Positions 45,365 through 54,302 of a stretch of 64,000 nucleotides of DNA are shown piece by piece. The translations under genes and the position numbers were made by a program. This DNA comes from AWTP1-13 sp963827545 (GTDB lineage Bacteria; Pseudomonadota; Alphaproteobacteria; Rhizobiales; Hyphomicrobiaceae): contig CAWHBI010000052.1 in assembly GCA_963827545.1 (NCBI GenBank), positions 124,001 to 188,000 of the forward strand. The letters run 5' to 3'. The first letter of the stretch is position 1; every line of letters begins with the position of its first letter. The notes below the pieces were generated by a model that saw only the letters and a program-made list of their open reading frames with translations, was not told the DNA's origin and searched no databases.

Positions 45365-46149
45365 CGATGTGCCTGCTCCCTCCCGCACTCGATTGCGGCA
45401 GCGACCTTAACCAGATGTTTGCCAAATCAAAGGCTATATCAAGCCGGGGCCAGCTTGGCCTCAGCCTTACTCCACAAAACTTTCTTGCTTCGTTTGGGGT
45501 GAGAGCCTACAAAACCCTCGCATAGCCGCCGCGTAGTATTGTCGGCGGTGCCCGCCCAAGGCGTGCGGCCAGGCCCGGAGCTGAAAGCTCGCCGCCTGCA
45601 CCGCATCCAGCGGAGACGGGCACGCCAAACACTCTGTGGCGGTTGCAATAGCCATGGACGAAGCCCTTTGCCTGCCCGGCAAGCGCGCGGGAGTTGGCGG
45701 GTGGATTGTGGCTTCGAGCATTGCGAAGGCAGCTTTTCTTGCCCTCACGGGCTCGGCCCCACGCCGACCGAGGACCGGCGCCGGGGGCGGTGCGCGGACC
45801 ACTGCTCAAGTCCGCTCGAGCTGGCCCGGTCACGGGCATCAACTCTCGAAGCAGGAGGCTTGCTTAACGGCGTCCACCGCTTCCGAGCATCAACGTGGTT
45901 CATGACGGCAACGTATTCACTTCGTAGGGAGAATGGCGGCCAGCGCAACGCTGTATGCCGGCCTCGCGGCTTCGCTTGGACGGCTGCGCCAGACATGCCC
46001 CGCTACCCCTCGGCAGCCGGGCGCACCCTTTGCCGTCGCGCTCCCCAAGACGTAACCAACATCGGCGCAACAGCGAGCGGCACAGCCTGGACTGGCTGTG
46101 CCGAGCGGCGGCGACATGCCGCCCGCCTCGGCGCCAAGGATTCCGAGAC
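45365..46149. other. Long intergenic region, probable rne 5' leader
   Basis: 785 bases between the divergent amidase and rne genes. Open frames cross it on both strands, but none resembles a protein, and the rne frame itself is open back to 45955 without RNase E-like sequence. In E. coli rne has a long 5' UTR through which RNase E controls its own mRNA; a similar leader is likely here. No named RNA family was recognised. Confidence 0.5.
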
Positions 46150-48966
46150 ATGGAACACAAGAACAAGATGCTTATCGATGCCACGCATCCCGAGGAAACC
46201 CGGGTCGTGGTCCTGCGCAATGGCCGGGTAGAGGAGTTCGACTACGAATTTGCCGCCCGCAAGTTGCTGCGGGGCAACATCTACCTTGCCAAGGTGACCC
46301 GCGTCGAGCCGTCGCTGCAAGCCGCATTTGTCGACTATGGCGGCAACCGCCACGGCTTCCTCGCCTTCAGCGAGATCCATCCCGACTACTATCAGATCCC
46401 CTTTGCCGACCGGCAGGCGTTACTGCAGGAGGAAGCGGAAGCGGAAGCGGAAGCTGAGGCCGAGGCCGATGCGCGCGCCGAGGCGCGCGAACGACGGTTT
46501 GAGGGAGCGCAGCCCTCGGAGCCAGCGACAGAGTCGGACGGCAATGGAGCGGCGGAGGCCGCCCCGGCCGAGACTGCGATGGCGGAGCCTTTGCGCGGCG
46601 AGCAGCTCTCGCAGGCACCTCCAGCTGACACCGAGCCACCGCTGGTCGAGGCACAGGAGGCGGCCCCGGACGCCGGAAATGGCGACGCGCAGCAGCCCGA
46701 CGACGAAGAGGGCCACGTCGAAGAGATCGCGGGCGACCCGGCCGAGGCGCCTGAGACAGTCGGCGCGGCGGTAGAAGTCGGCTCCGAGGATGCGCTGGAG
46801 GAGGTACCCGAGCGGCCTCGCCGGCGCCTGCGCTCCTACAAGATTCAGGAGGTGATCAAACGCCGTCAGATCATTCTCGTGCAGGTGGTCAAGGAGGAGC
46901 GCGGCAGCAAGGGCGCAGCCCTCACCACATACCTCTCGCTCGCCGGGCGCTACACGGTGCTGATGCCCAATACGGGGCGCGGCGGCGGCATCTCGCGCAA
47001 GATAACCAACCCGCAGGACCGCAAGCGCCTGAAGGCGATCGCCCACGAGCTCGAGGTGCCGGAAGGGATGGGCCTCATCATCCGCACCGCGGGGGCAGCG
47101 CGGACCAAACAGGAGATCAAGCGCGACTTCGAGTACCTGCTGCGCCTGTGGGAGAACGTGCGCGACATGACGCTGCAGTCGACCGCGCCATGCCTGGTCT
47201 ACGAGGAAGGCAATCTCATCAAGCGCTCGATCCGCGACCTGTACACCAAGGACATGGAAGAAATTCTCGTAGCCGGCGAGGCCGCCCACACCGAGGCGCA
47301 GGACTTCATGCGCATGCTCTCGCCCAGCCAGGCCAAGAACGTCATCAAGTACGAGGAGCCCGAGCCGTTGTTCGCCCGATACCATATCGAGCGGCAGCTC
47401 AACGCCATGTTCAGCCCCTACGTGACGCTGCGCTCGGGCGGCTATCTCGTCATCAATCAGACCGAGGCGCTGGTCTCCATCGACGTCAACTCAGGCAAGG
47501 CCACACGCGAATTCTCCATCGAGGAGACGGCCCTGCAAACCAACCTTGAGGCGGCCGAGGAGCTTGCCCGGCAGCTGAAGCTGCGGGACCTGGCCGGGCT
47601 CATCGTCATCGACTTCATCGACATGGAGGAGCGGCGCAATAACCGCAAGGTGGAGAGCCGCCTCAAGGATGCGCTGCGCCACGACCGGGCGCGCATCCAG
47701 GTTGGACGCATCAGCCATTTCGGCCTGCTGGAGATGTCGCGCCAGCGGCTGCGCACCGGCGTGGTCGAGGGCTCAACCTCGCAGTGCCCGCATTGCCAGG
47801 GCACCGGCATCGTCCGCTCCACCGAGTCCGTCGCGCTGGCTGTGCTGCGCGCGATCGAGGACCAGCTCCTGCGTGATGCGCGTACTTCGCTCACCGCCGT
47901 GACCACGGCGGGCGTCGCGCTCTACATCCTCAACAACAAGCGCCCTTTCATCACCGACATGGAGCGTCGCCACGGCGTTACTATCACGGTCGAGGCCAGC
48001 GACCGCATGCAGGGCGCGAACTTCGCCATCGAGAAGTCGGCAACGCAGGCTTTGCCGCAGAAGGGCGCCGACCGCTCTGCGGCCGTGAACATGGAGTGGG
48101 GCTTCGAGGGCCAGGAGGGCGAGGGGGAAATGGCCGAAGAGGCCGACGCCCCGGTGGATCGGGAGACCGATGCACGGCGCCCGAGGCGACGGCGGCGCCG
48201 GGGCAAGGGTGACGAGCGGGGTGAGCGGAGCGAACGGGGTGAACGGCGCCAACGGCCGGAGCGTGCCGGTTTCGCAGCCAACGGCGGCGCAGATGACGGC
48301 CCTATGGACGACCCGCAAGGGGAGGAGGCGCGCGCTTCCGAAGGCCACCATGACCGTGTCGAGGATATTCCGGGCGCGGGTGAGCAGCCACCCGTACCGC
48401 TCGGCGAGGATGACCGCGAAGACCGGCGCGGCCGGCGCCGGAGGCGCGGTCGCCGCGGCGGCAGACGTGGCCGCGATCGGGATGGGCTCCGCAGCGAGCA
48501 CTCCCCCGCGCAGGACGGCAACGGCGCCGAGCACGCGCCGGTGGATGCAGCCAGCGATGGCACCGCTGACCGACATGAGGCGCCCCGGGAGCAAGCCGCG
48601 CCGCAACCGGAGGAGCCGGCAGCAGAGCCGGCGCCTGAGCCGCAGCCAAGCTCACGCCCCAACGAGCGTCAGGAACCGGCAGTCGCCGCAGCCGCAGACG
48701 AGCAGCAATGGCACGGCCCGGTCGAGACTAAGAACGTCGAGCGGGGGGCGTCCCGCCTGCCCGAGTCCACGCCGGTGGCACCTGATCTTCCTGCCCGAGG
48801 TCCCATGCACGCGGAGCAGCGCAGGAAGACGACGATCCGTCACGGCCTGTACGCAGAGGCTGGTGGCAGCGGCGCCTTTCCGGAGAGTGACGCCAATTGT
48901 CACCTTCGAGGGAATAACGCCTGGGCTTGCTGCATCCCGACTACGGGTCCACTATGGCTCCTTTGA
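46150..48966 (+). CDS. rne: RNase E (ribonuclease E/G family)
   Basis: 938 aa endoribonuclease, core of the RNA degradosome. It starts MEHKNKMLIDATHPEETRVVVL. The S1 domain (GNIYLAKVTRVEPSLQAAFVDYG) is split by an acidic insertion of about 120 residues beginning with an EAEAEAEA run and ending near RPRRRLRSYKIQEVIKRRQ. The catalytic part has INQTEALVSIDVNSGKATRE and VIDFIDMEERRN, and the zinc link is SQCPHCQGTG. The C-terminal third is Arg/Glu-rich and disordered (RRRRRRGKGDERGER, GRRRRRGRRGGRRGRDRDG), a likely RNA and partner binding scaffold. Confidence 0.94.
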   Translation: MEHKNKMLIDATHPEETRVVVLRNGRVEEFDYEFAARKLLRGNIYLAKVTRVEPSLQAAFVDYGGNRHGFLAFSEIHPDYYQIPFADRQALLQEEAEAEAEAEAEADARAEARERRFEGAQPSEPATESDGNGAAEAAPAETAMAEPLRGEQLSQAPPADTEPPLVEAQEAAPDAGNGDAQQPDDEEGHVEEIAGDPAEAPETVGAAVEVGSEDALEEVPERPRRRLRSYKIQEVIKRRQIILVQVVKEERGSKGAALTTYLSLAGRYTVLMPNTGRGGGISRKITNPQDRKRLKAIAHELEVPEGMGLIIRTAGAARTKQEIKRDFEYLLRLWENVRDMTLQSTAPCLVYEEGNLIKRSIRDLYTKDMEEILVAGEAAHTEAQDFMRMLSPSQAKNVIKYEEPEPLFARYHIERQLNAMFSPYVTLRSGGYLVINQTEALVSIDVNSGKATREFSIEETALQTNLEAAEELARQLKLRDLAGLIVIDFIDMEERRNNRKVESRLKDALRHDRARIQVGRISHFGLLEMSRQRLRTGVVEGSTSQCPHCQGTGIVRSTESVALAVLRAIEDQLLRDARTSLTAVTTAGVALYILNNKRPFITDMERRHGVTITVEASDRMQGANFAIEKSATQALPQKGADRSAAVNMEWGFEGQEGEGEMAEEADAPVDRETDARRPRRRRRRGKGDERGERSERGERRQRPERAGFAANGGADDGPMDDPQGEEARASEGHHDRVEDIPGAGEQPPVPLGEDDREDRRGRRRRRGRRGGRRGRDRDGLRSEHSPAQDGNGAEHAPVDAASDGTADRHEAPREQAAPQPEEPAAEPAPEPQPSSRPNERQEPAVAAAADEQQWHGPVETKNVERGASRLPESTPVAPDLPARGPMHAEQRRKTTIRHGLYAEAGGSGAFPESDANCHLRGNNAWACCIPTTGPLWLL

Positions 48967-48981
48967 CGGAGGGAGGGACCG

Positions 48982-49245
48982 ATGAAGATACTTGTTCGTG
49001 CTGCGCTGGCTGCTGGTCTGAGCATGGCCTTTGCCGGCAACGCCGCTGCCGCACAGTGCATCAAAGCCGGCGGATGGGGGACGGGCGCCTTGGAAGGTTT
49101 CGCCTCATTCATGGCCGAAGCCGCGATGAAGAACTCGGCCAAGGCTAAGCTCGGCGATGCTGTGAAGATCGGTGCCGTCAGCCAGAAGTGCGAGGTGAAG
49201 GGCCTGCTCTACGAGTGCACGGCCACAGCCCGCGCCTGCAAGTAA
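48982..49245 (+). CDS. Small secreted protein with Cys pairs, unknown
   Basis: 87 aa. The signal peptide (MKILVRAALAAGLSMAFAGNAAAA) is followed by QCIKAGGWGTGALEGFASFMAE and the C-terminal SQKCEVKGLLYECTATARACK, four Cys in the mature part suggesting two disulfides. GGAGGGACCG lies directly before the ATG. Family not recognised; similar hypothetical proteins occur in Hyphomicrobiales. Confidence 0.7.
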   Translation: MKILVRAALAAGLSMAFAGNAAAAQCIKAGGWGTGALEGFASFMAEAAMKNSAKAKLGDAVKIGAVSQKCEVKGLLYECTATARACK

Positions 49246-49248
49246 CAA

Positions 49249-50454
49249 TCACGCGTGCTTCCCGAGGCGGGCCCACGCTCGCAGGCGCCGGGCTGCTTCC
49301 GCCATGTCGGCGGTGGTGCCGGCATAGCAGAAGCGCACGTAACGGTTGCCGCGCTCGGCGTCGAAGTCGATGCCGGGCGTGGCGGCAACGCCGATTTCCG
49401 CCAGCATCTCCCTGGTGAAAGCATGGCTGTCGGCTGTGAAATCGCCGACATCGACATAGAGATAGAAGGCGCCGTCGGCCGGCAGGATGCGCTGGAGCCC
49501 GGCCTTGGGCAGTCCGTCCAGAAGCAGCGCACGGTTCTCCGCGTAGACCCGCTTGTTGGCTTCGAGCTCATCTTGCCCCTCGAACGCGCTCAGCGCCGCC
49601 ACTTGAGCGACCGCTGGCGGGGAGATGTAGAGGTTTTGGGCGAGACGCTCGATCGGCCGCACCATCGCCTTCGGCACGACGAGCCAACCCACGCGCCACC
49701 CCGTCATCGAGAAGTACTTGGAGAAGCTGTTGACGACGACCGCCTCGTCGGCGTGCGCGAGCGCGGTCTCCTCGGCCATGCCATAGGTGAGGCCATGATA
49801 GATCTCGTCGGAAATGAACCAGATTCTGTTGCGCCTGCAGGCCGCGGCAATCTCGGCCAGGCGCGCAGGCTCCAGCATGGTACCAGTCGGATTGGCCGGG
49901 CTCGCCACCACCAGGCCGGCAATCCCGTCTCGGCGCGCGGCCTCCTCGACATCCGCGCCCGTCGGCATCCAGCGCGATCCGGCTTGGGTTGTGAGTAGTA
50001 CAGGGGTTTGCCCGAGCGCGGTCAGGATGTGGCGGTAGCAGGGATACCCGGGCGAGGGCAGCGCCACCTTGGCGCCAGCATCGAAGAGCGCCAGGAACGC
50101 CAGCACGAAACCTGCCGAAGACCCTGTCGTCACCACCACGCGCTCGGCGTCGATCGCGATCCCATGACGCGCGGCATAGTGCTCCGCGATGCGCTCGCGT
50201 AGCGCCGGCATGCCCAGGGCCACGGTGTAGCCCAGCGTCTCGCGTTCAAGGGCGCGTGCGGCAGCGGCCAGGGCAGCGCGGGGTGCCGGCGTGCCGGGCT
50301 GACCCACCTCCATGTGGATAATCTTGTGCCCCTGCGCTTCCCGCTCGGCCGCCGCCTGCATCACGTCCATCACGATGAAGGACGGAACTGCGCTGCGCCG
50401 CGACGCCTGCAACGCGGCGCTGATCGCGCGTGTACCCAATGGCATTTCCGGCAT
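49249..50454 (-). CDS. PLP-dependent aminotransferase (class I/II)
   Basis: 401 aa fold-type I aminotransferase. Family motifs are MEVGQPGTPAP, TTGSSAGFVLAFLALFD (cofactor phosphate region), SPANPTGTML (NPTG), ISDEIYHGLTYG (Asp, Tyr), and the PLP lysine in NSFSKYFSMTGWRVGW. The C-terminal Arg for the substrate carboxylate is in RYVRFCYAG. GGAGAGAAGCG precedes the ATG. Substrate unknown, probably an aromatic or aliphatic amino acid. It is convergent with the small secreted gene. Confidence 0.9.
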   Translation of the reverse strand: MPEMPLGTRAISAALQASRRSAVPSFIVMDVMQAAAEREAQGHKIIHMEVGQPGTPAPRAALAAAARALERETLGYTVALGMPALRERIAEHYAARHGIAIDAERVVVTTGSSAGFVLAFLALFDAGAKVALPSPGYPCYRHILTALGQTPVLLTTQAGSRWMPTGADVEEAARRDGIAGLVVASPANPTGTMLEPARLAEIAAACRRNRIWFISDEIYHGLTYGMAEETALAHADEAVVVNSFSKYFSMTGWRVGWLVVPKAMVRPIERLAQNLYISPPAVAQVAALSAFEGQDELEANKRVYAENRALLLDGLPKAGLQRILPADGAFYLYVDVGDFTADSHAFTREMLAEIGVAATPGIDFDAERGNRYVRFCYAGTTADMAEAARRLRAWARLGKHA

Positions 50455-50694
50455 CGCTTCTCTCCGCTCGCTTGCGGGCCCTCAAACCGCCATGGTTGCG
50501 CCCTACTCGCCGAATTCCCGTTAGGGACGGTCGCGTTGCGCGGCCAATCGTGGCCCACGACGATCTAAGTTGGCGCACCCGCGGCAGGGGCTTATAATCG
50601 GCGCGGCTCGAGTTGCCTAGGCAGTGTGGGACCTAAGCCTCCGACAAAGACAGGATAATTGGGCTTGACGAGCTATCGACGCGAGGGTCGTAGC

Positions 50695-52161
50695 GTGAAG
50701 CAGATCGAACGATGCCCAGCTCGGCGTTGGGCCGTGTCGGGCGCTGGACGACAACCAGCCGTGACACTACGGGGCAGGAGCTGGCTCCCCAGATGGCGCA
50801 ACGGGGCATTGGCGGCTCTCTACGCCCTGTCGGCCAGCATGGCGGCGATTTCCCCCGCTTGCGCCCAGGGCATTCCCCTGATCCGCGACACCGAGACCGA
50901 GAACCTCCTCAAGGACTACTCCCGACCGATCTTTGCTGCCGCCGGCCTTGGCTCGCAGAACGTCGCCATGCGCATCGTCCGGCACGAGAGCTTCAACGCG
51001 TTCGTCGTCGACGGGCGCAACGTGTTCATCAATACCGGCACCGTGCTGACGGCCAACACGCCCAATGAGGTGATCGGGGTGATCGCACACGAGACCGGGC
51101 ACATCACCGGTGGACACCTGGCAGCGCTGAGGACCCGCATCGCACGCGACCAGACCAAAGCCCTGCTGCTCATGGTCCTGGGCATCGGACTCCTGGTGGG
51201 AGGCGCCGCATCGGGAGGCGACACGGCACGCGAGGTGGGCGGCGTCGGCACCGGCATCATGGCCGGCGGCAACGAGATGCTGATGCGCTCGCTCTTGAGC
51301 GAGCGGCGGTCGCAGGAGTCCGCGGCAGACCAGGCTGGGCTGAAGTACCTCGACGCCACGAAGCAATCCGGTCGGGGCATGCTGGAGACATTCGAGCGCT
51401 TCGCGCAGCAAGAATACGTCTCTGCCAGCTACCAGGACCCGTTCGTGCGCAGCCATCCCGTTGCCGCCGACCGCATCGCCCGGCTGAGAGATTTGGTAGC
51501 CAAGAGCCCGTACGCGAACGAGAAGGACCCTCCGGCCCTGCAGCTGCGCCACGACATGGTGCGAGCCAAAATCTCGGGATATCTGGAGCGCTCACAAACC
51601 GTCTTCAACCGATACCCCGCCAGCGACAACAGCCTGCCGGCAAAGTATGCGCGCGCCATCGCGCGCAACTGCTCGGGCAATTGTGACACGGCGATGGGGG
51701 AGGTGGACGCCCTGATCAGGGACAAGCCGGACAACCCTTATTTCTGGGAACTCAAGGGCAACCTCTATTTTCGCAGCGGCAAGTACCGTGACGCCATCCC
51801 CCATTTGCGCAAGTCCTTGCAGATATCAGGCGGCCAGGAATCGTCGCTGGTTCAAGCCGAGCTGGCCAAGGCGCTGCTTGCAACCGGGGACGGAGCAACC
51901 CTGGACGAGGCCATTGCGCTCCTGCGACGTTCCATCCTGAGAGACGATTCCTACGCAATAGCCCATCACCAGCTGGCAACTGCGCTCTACAAGAAGGGCC
52001 TGGGCCCGCAGGCCGAGCTGGCCGCTGCCCTGGGGTACTTCGCGGAAGGCAATGTCAAGCAGGCGCAGATCTTTGCCAATCGCGCGCTGATCAAGCTGCA
52101 GCGTGGCTCGCCCGAGTGGATCCGCGCCGAAGACATCGCCAAGTACAAGGAGCCGACCTGA
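50695..52161 (+). CDS. M48-family metalloprotease with TPR repeats (BepA/YfgC-like)
   Basis: 488 aa periplasmic zinc protease and chaperone for outer-membrane assembly in related systems. A Tat-free signal peptide (ALAALYALSASMAAISPACAQ) precedes the M48 domain with HETGH (HExxH), a third ligand region ERRSQESAADQAGLKYL, and SHPVAADRIARL. The C-terminal half is TPR-like (NPYFWELKGNLYFRSGKYRDAI, SYAIAHHQLATALYKKG). The start is GTG 50695 with GAGGG eight bases upstream; a TTG at 50659 is the alternative. It is followed by a DsbA-like gene. Confidence 0.9.
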   Translation: MKQIERCPARRWAVSGAGRQPAVTLRGRSWLPRWRNGALAALYALSASMAAISPACAQGIPLIRDTETENLLKDYSRPIFAAAGLGSQNVAMRIVRHESFNAFVVDGRNVFINTGTVLTANTPNEVIGVIAHETGHITGGHLAALRTRIARDQTKALLLMVLGIGLLVGGAASGGDTAREVGGVGTGIMAGGNEMLMRSLLSERRSQESAADQAGLKYLDATKQSGRGMLETFERFAQQEYVSASYQDPFVRSHPVAADRIARLRDLVAKSPYANEKDPPALQLRHDMVRAKISGYLERSQTVFNRYPASDNSLPAKYARAIARNCSGNCDTAMGEVDALIRDKPDNPYFWELKGNLYFRSGKYRDAIPHLRKSLQISGGQESSLVQAELAKALLATGDGATLDEAIALLRRSILRDDSYAIAHHQLATALYKKGLGPQAELAAALGYFAEGNVKQAQIFANRALIKLQRGSPEWIRAEDIAKYKEPT

Positions 52162-52188
52162 CCGACCGGTCGAACGGGGGCCGGTCAG
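52158..52188 (+). terminator. Hairpin over the M48 protease stop codon
   Basis: CTGACCG and CGGTCAG (7 perfect pairs) with a GC-rich 17-base loop, starting inside the stop codon. There is no T tract, so it is more likely a processing or partial attenuation signal before the DsbA-like gene than a full terminator. Confidence 0.35.
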
Positions 52189-52212
52189 GGGGCCATCGAA
52201 CAGGAGTAGTTA

Positions 52213-53109
52213 ATGACGCTCGCCGCCATCATCGACGCCCTCACCTCGAAAAAAGGGGCGGCCCTGCTCGTCCCCGCCATCCTGCTCCTGGGGACGACAC
52301 TTGCCATCGGGCAGAACCAGCCCCCGCCGCCGACGGAACAGGCGCAGAAGGCGGAACCGGCGACGACGCCGGCTTCAGAAGGCATCGTTCCTGCCTCGCA
52401 GAAGTCGCTTCCAGCCGACACCGGCTTGAGCCCGGCTCAGCGCAAGGAGATAGAGGCCATCATCAAGGACTATCTGCTCAACAATCCCGAGGTCCTGATG
52501 GAGGCGCAGAACGCGCTCGAAGCCAAGATGGACAAGATCCAGGCCGAGCGGACAGCCGCCGCCATCAAGAGCAACGCAACCGAGATCTTCCGGCCCGCGT
52601 CTTCGCCCGTCGTCGGCAATGCCAAGGGCGACGTAACGGTGATCGAGTTCTTCGACTACAACTGCGGCTACTGCAAGCGGGCATTCACCGAGATTGCACG
52701 CCTGGTGGAGCGGGACAAACAGGTCAAGCTGATCCTGAAGGAATTCCCGATTCTGAGCAAAGGCTCGGAGGAAACCGCCAAGGTTGCGCTGGCCGCCAAG
52801 GCGCAGGGCAAGTACTGGGATTTCCACCGCGCCATGCTGGAATCCCAGGGTCAGGCGAATGAAGCCGCAGCCCTGCGCGTCGCCGAGAAGGCAGGCCTCG
52901 ACATGGGCAAACTCAAGAAGGACATGGCCTCCGCCGAAGTGAAGAAGGAAATCGACGAAACACGCGCCCTGGCAAGCAAGCTCGGCATTCAAGGCACGCC
53001 GCATTTTCTCGTCGGTGACCGGATCATCCCAGGTGCGCCGGAAAACCTGCTCGAACAGCTCACCAAGCTGGTCGCCGAGGTGCGCAAGGAAGGCTGCAAG
53101 GTCTGCTAG
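52213..53109 (+). CDS. DsbA-family thiol:disulfide oxidoreductase
   Basis: 298 aa. A single N-terminal membrane segment (GAALLVPAILLLGTTLAIG) is followed by a Pro-rich linker, a helical ScsC-type N-terminal region (SPAQRKEIEAIIKDYLLNNPEVLMEA), then the thioredoxin fold with CGYC in FFDYNCGYCKRAF and cis-Pro in IQGTPHFLVG. It ends KVC with an extra C-terminal Cys pair (GCKVC). AGGAG precedes the ATG. It likely oxidises or isomerises envelope disulfides. It lies in the conserved block before aroQ-accBC. Confidence 0.9.
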   Translation: MTLAAIIDALTSKKGAALLVPAILLLGTTLAIGQNQPPPPTEQAQKAEPATTPASEGIVPASQKSLPADTGLSPAQRKEIEAIIKDYLLNNPEVLMEAQNALEAKMDKIQAERTAAAIKSNATEIFRPASSPVVGNAKGDVTVIEFFDYNCGYCKRAFTEIARLVERDKQVKLILKEFPILSKGSEETAKVALAAKAQGKYWDFHRAMLESQGQANEAAALRVAEKAGLDMGKLKKDMASAEVKKEIDETRALASKLGIQGTPHFLVGDRIIPGAPENLLEQLTKLVAEVRKEGCKVC

Positions 53110-53281
53110 CGGCTCAGCCGACAGTTGGTGTGCGACCCAGGACCCCGCCTGATCCTTCCGCAAAACCGGCGCGTCCACCCTTTCACAGCATGGCGAAAGC
53201 TGATAAAGGGGGCCGCCGGGCAGACGAGTTCGCGGCGCACCTCGCGTTGCCGGCTTGCACCAACAGTCTAGGCGGCGGCCA

Positions 53282-53755
53282 ATGCCCAAGCCGATTTTCG
53301 TGCTGAACGGGGCGAACCTCAACCTCACTGGCGTTCGCGAACCTGGCATCTACGGCGCCGAAACTCTCGAGGACATCCACCGCCGCACCGAGACCCGGGC
53401 ACGTGCGCTGGGCCTCGCGGTCGACTTCCGCCAGTCCAATTCGGAAGGAGAGCTTGTCGGCTGGATCCAAGAGGCTCGCGAGAAAGCCGACGGCATAGTG
53501 CTCAACGCCGGCGCCTACACGCACACATCGATCGCCATCCTCGATGCCTTGAACGCCGCCGCCCGGCCGGTGATCGAGTTGCATCTGTCGAATGTGTTCC
53601 GCCGCGAGCCTTTCCGACACACCTCATTTGTTGCGCCGGCCGCGCACGGGCTAATCTGCGGTTTCGGTCCCAAGGGCTACGAGCTCGCCATCGAGGCTAT
53701 GGCGGATCTGCTGGCCAAGGCCGCGCGCGGCGGCACCGCCGCCAAACAACCCTAG
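53282..53755 (+). CDS. aroQ: AroQ, type II 3-dehydroquinate dehydratase
   Basis: 157 aa, shikimate pathway step 3. Motifs are FVLNGANLNLTGVREPGIYG (active Tyr), DFRQSNSEGELVGWI, VLNAGAYTHTSIAILDAL, IELHLSNVFRREPFRHTS and VICG-like GLICGFGPKGY. The ATG at 53282 is preceded by a weak GGCGG. It is upstream of accB-accC, an order common in alphaproteobacteria. Confidence 0.95.
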   Translation: MPKPIFVLNGANLNLTGVREPGIYGAETLEDIHRRTETRARALGLAVDFRQSNSEGELVGWIQEAREKADGIVLNAGAYTHTSIAILDALNAAARPVIELHLSNVFRREPFRHTSFVAPAAHGLICGFGPKGYELAIEAMADLLAKAARGGTAAKQP

Positions 53756-53806
53756 GACACAAGAAGAATGCGCCCAGAGCCGATCAAGAAGGGACCGACG
53801 CAACTG

Positions 53807-54277
53807 ATGGCGAACAACAAGAGCAAGGCCAGCGTCGATCAGGAGCTGATCCGAGAGCTCGCCAAGCTGCTCGACGAGACCGGCCTGAGTGAGATCGAAA
53901 TCGATCGCGACGGCATGCGGGTGCGGGTTGCGCGCGAACTCACACTGCGGGGCGCGCCTGCCATGGCAGCAGCCGCGGCGACGCCCCAGCCGGCCCCGCC
54001 TGCGCCCGGACCCAACGTGGCCGTCGACGATCCGGCAAAGCATCCAGGCTGCGTGCGCTCGCCGATGGTGGGCACCGCCTACTTGGCGCCCGAGCCTGGC
54101 GCCGCCAACTTCGTGGAGGTGGGCACGCGCGTCGCCCAGGGCCAGACGATCCTAATCATCGAGGCCATGAAAACCATGAATCACATCCCGGCCCCGAAGG
54201 CCGGAACGGTGACCCGAATCCTGGTCGGCAATCGCCAGCCCGTGGAGTTCGGCGAGCCGCTGGCGATCATTGAATAG
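53807..54277 (+). CDS. accB: AccB, biotin carboxyl carrier protein of acetyl-CoA carboxylase
   Basis: 156 aa. The N-terminal helix (VDQELIRELAKLLDETGLSEIEID) is followed by an Ala/Pro linker and the biotinyl domain, with the biotinylated Lys in IIEAMKTMNHI and the thumb-like segment VRSPMVGTAYLAPEPGAANF. The start is taken as ATG 53807; an in-frame ATG at 53768 would add 13 residues and cannot be excluded. accC follows after 25 bases. Confidence 0.95.
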   Translation: MANNKSKASVDQELIRELAKLLDETGLSEIEIDRDGMRVRVARELTLRGAPAMAAAAATPQPAPPAPGPNVAVDDPAKHPGCVRSPMVGTAYLAPEPGAANFVEVGTRVAQGQTILIIEAMKTMNHIPAPKAGTVTRILVGNRQPVEFGEPLAIIE

Positions 54278-54302
54278 CCTCTTGCGGAGCCATCTCGCAC
54301 CG

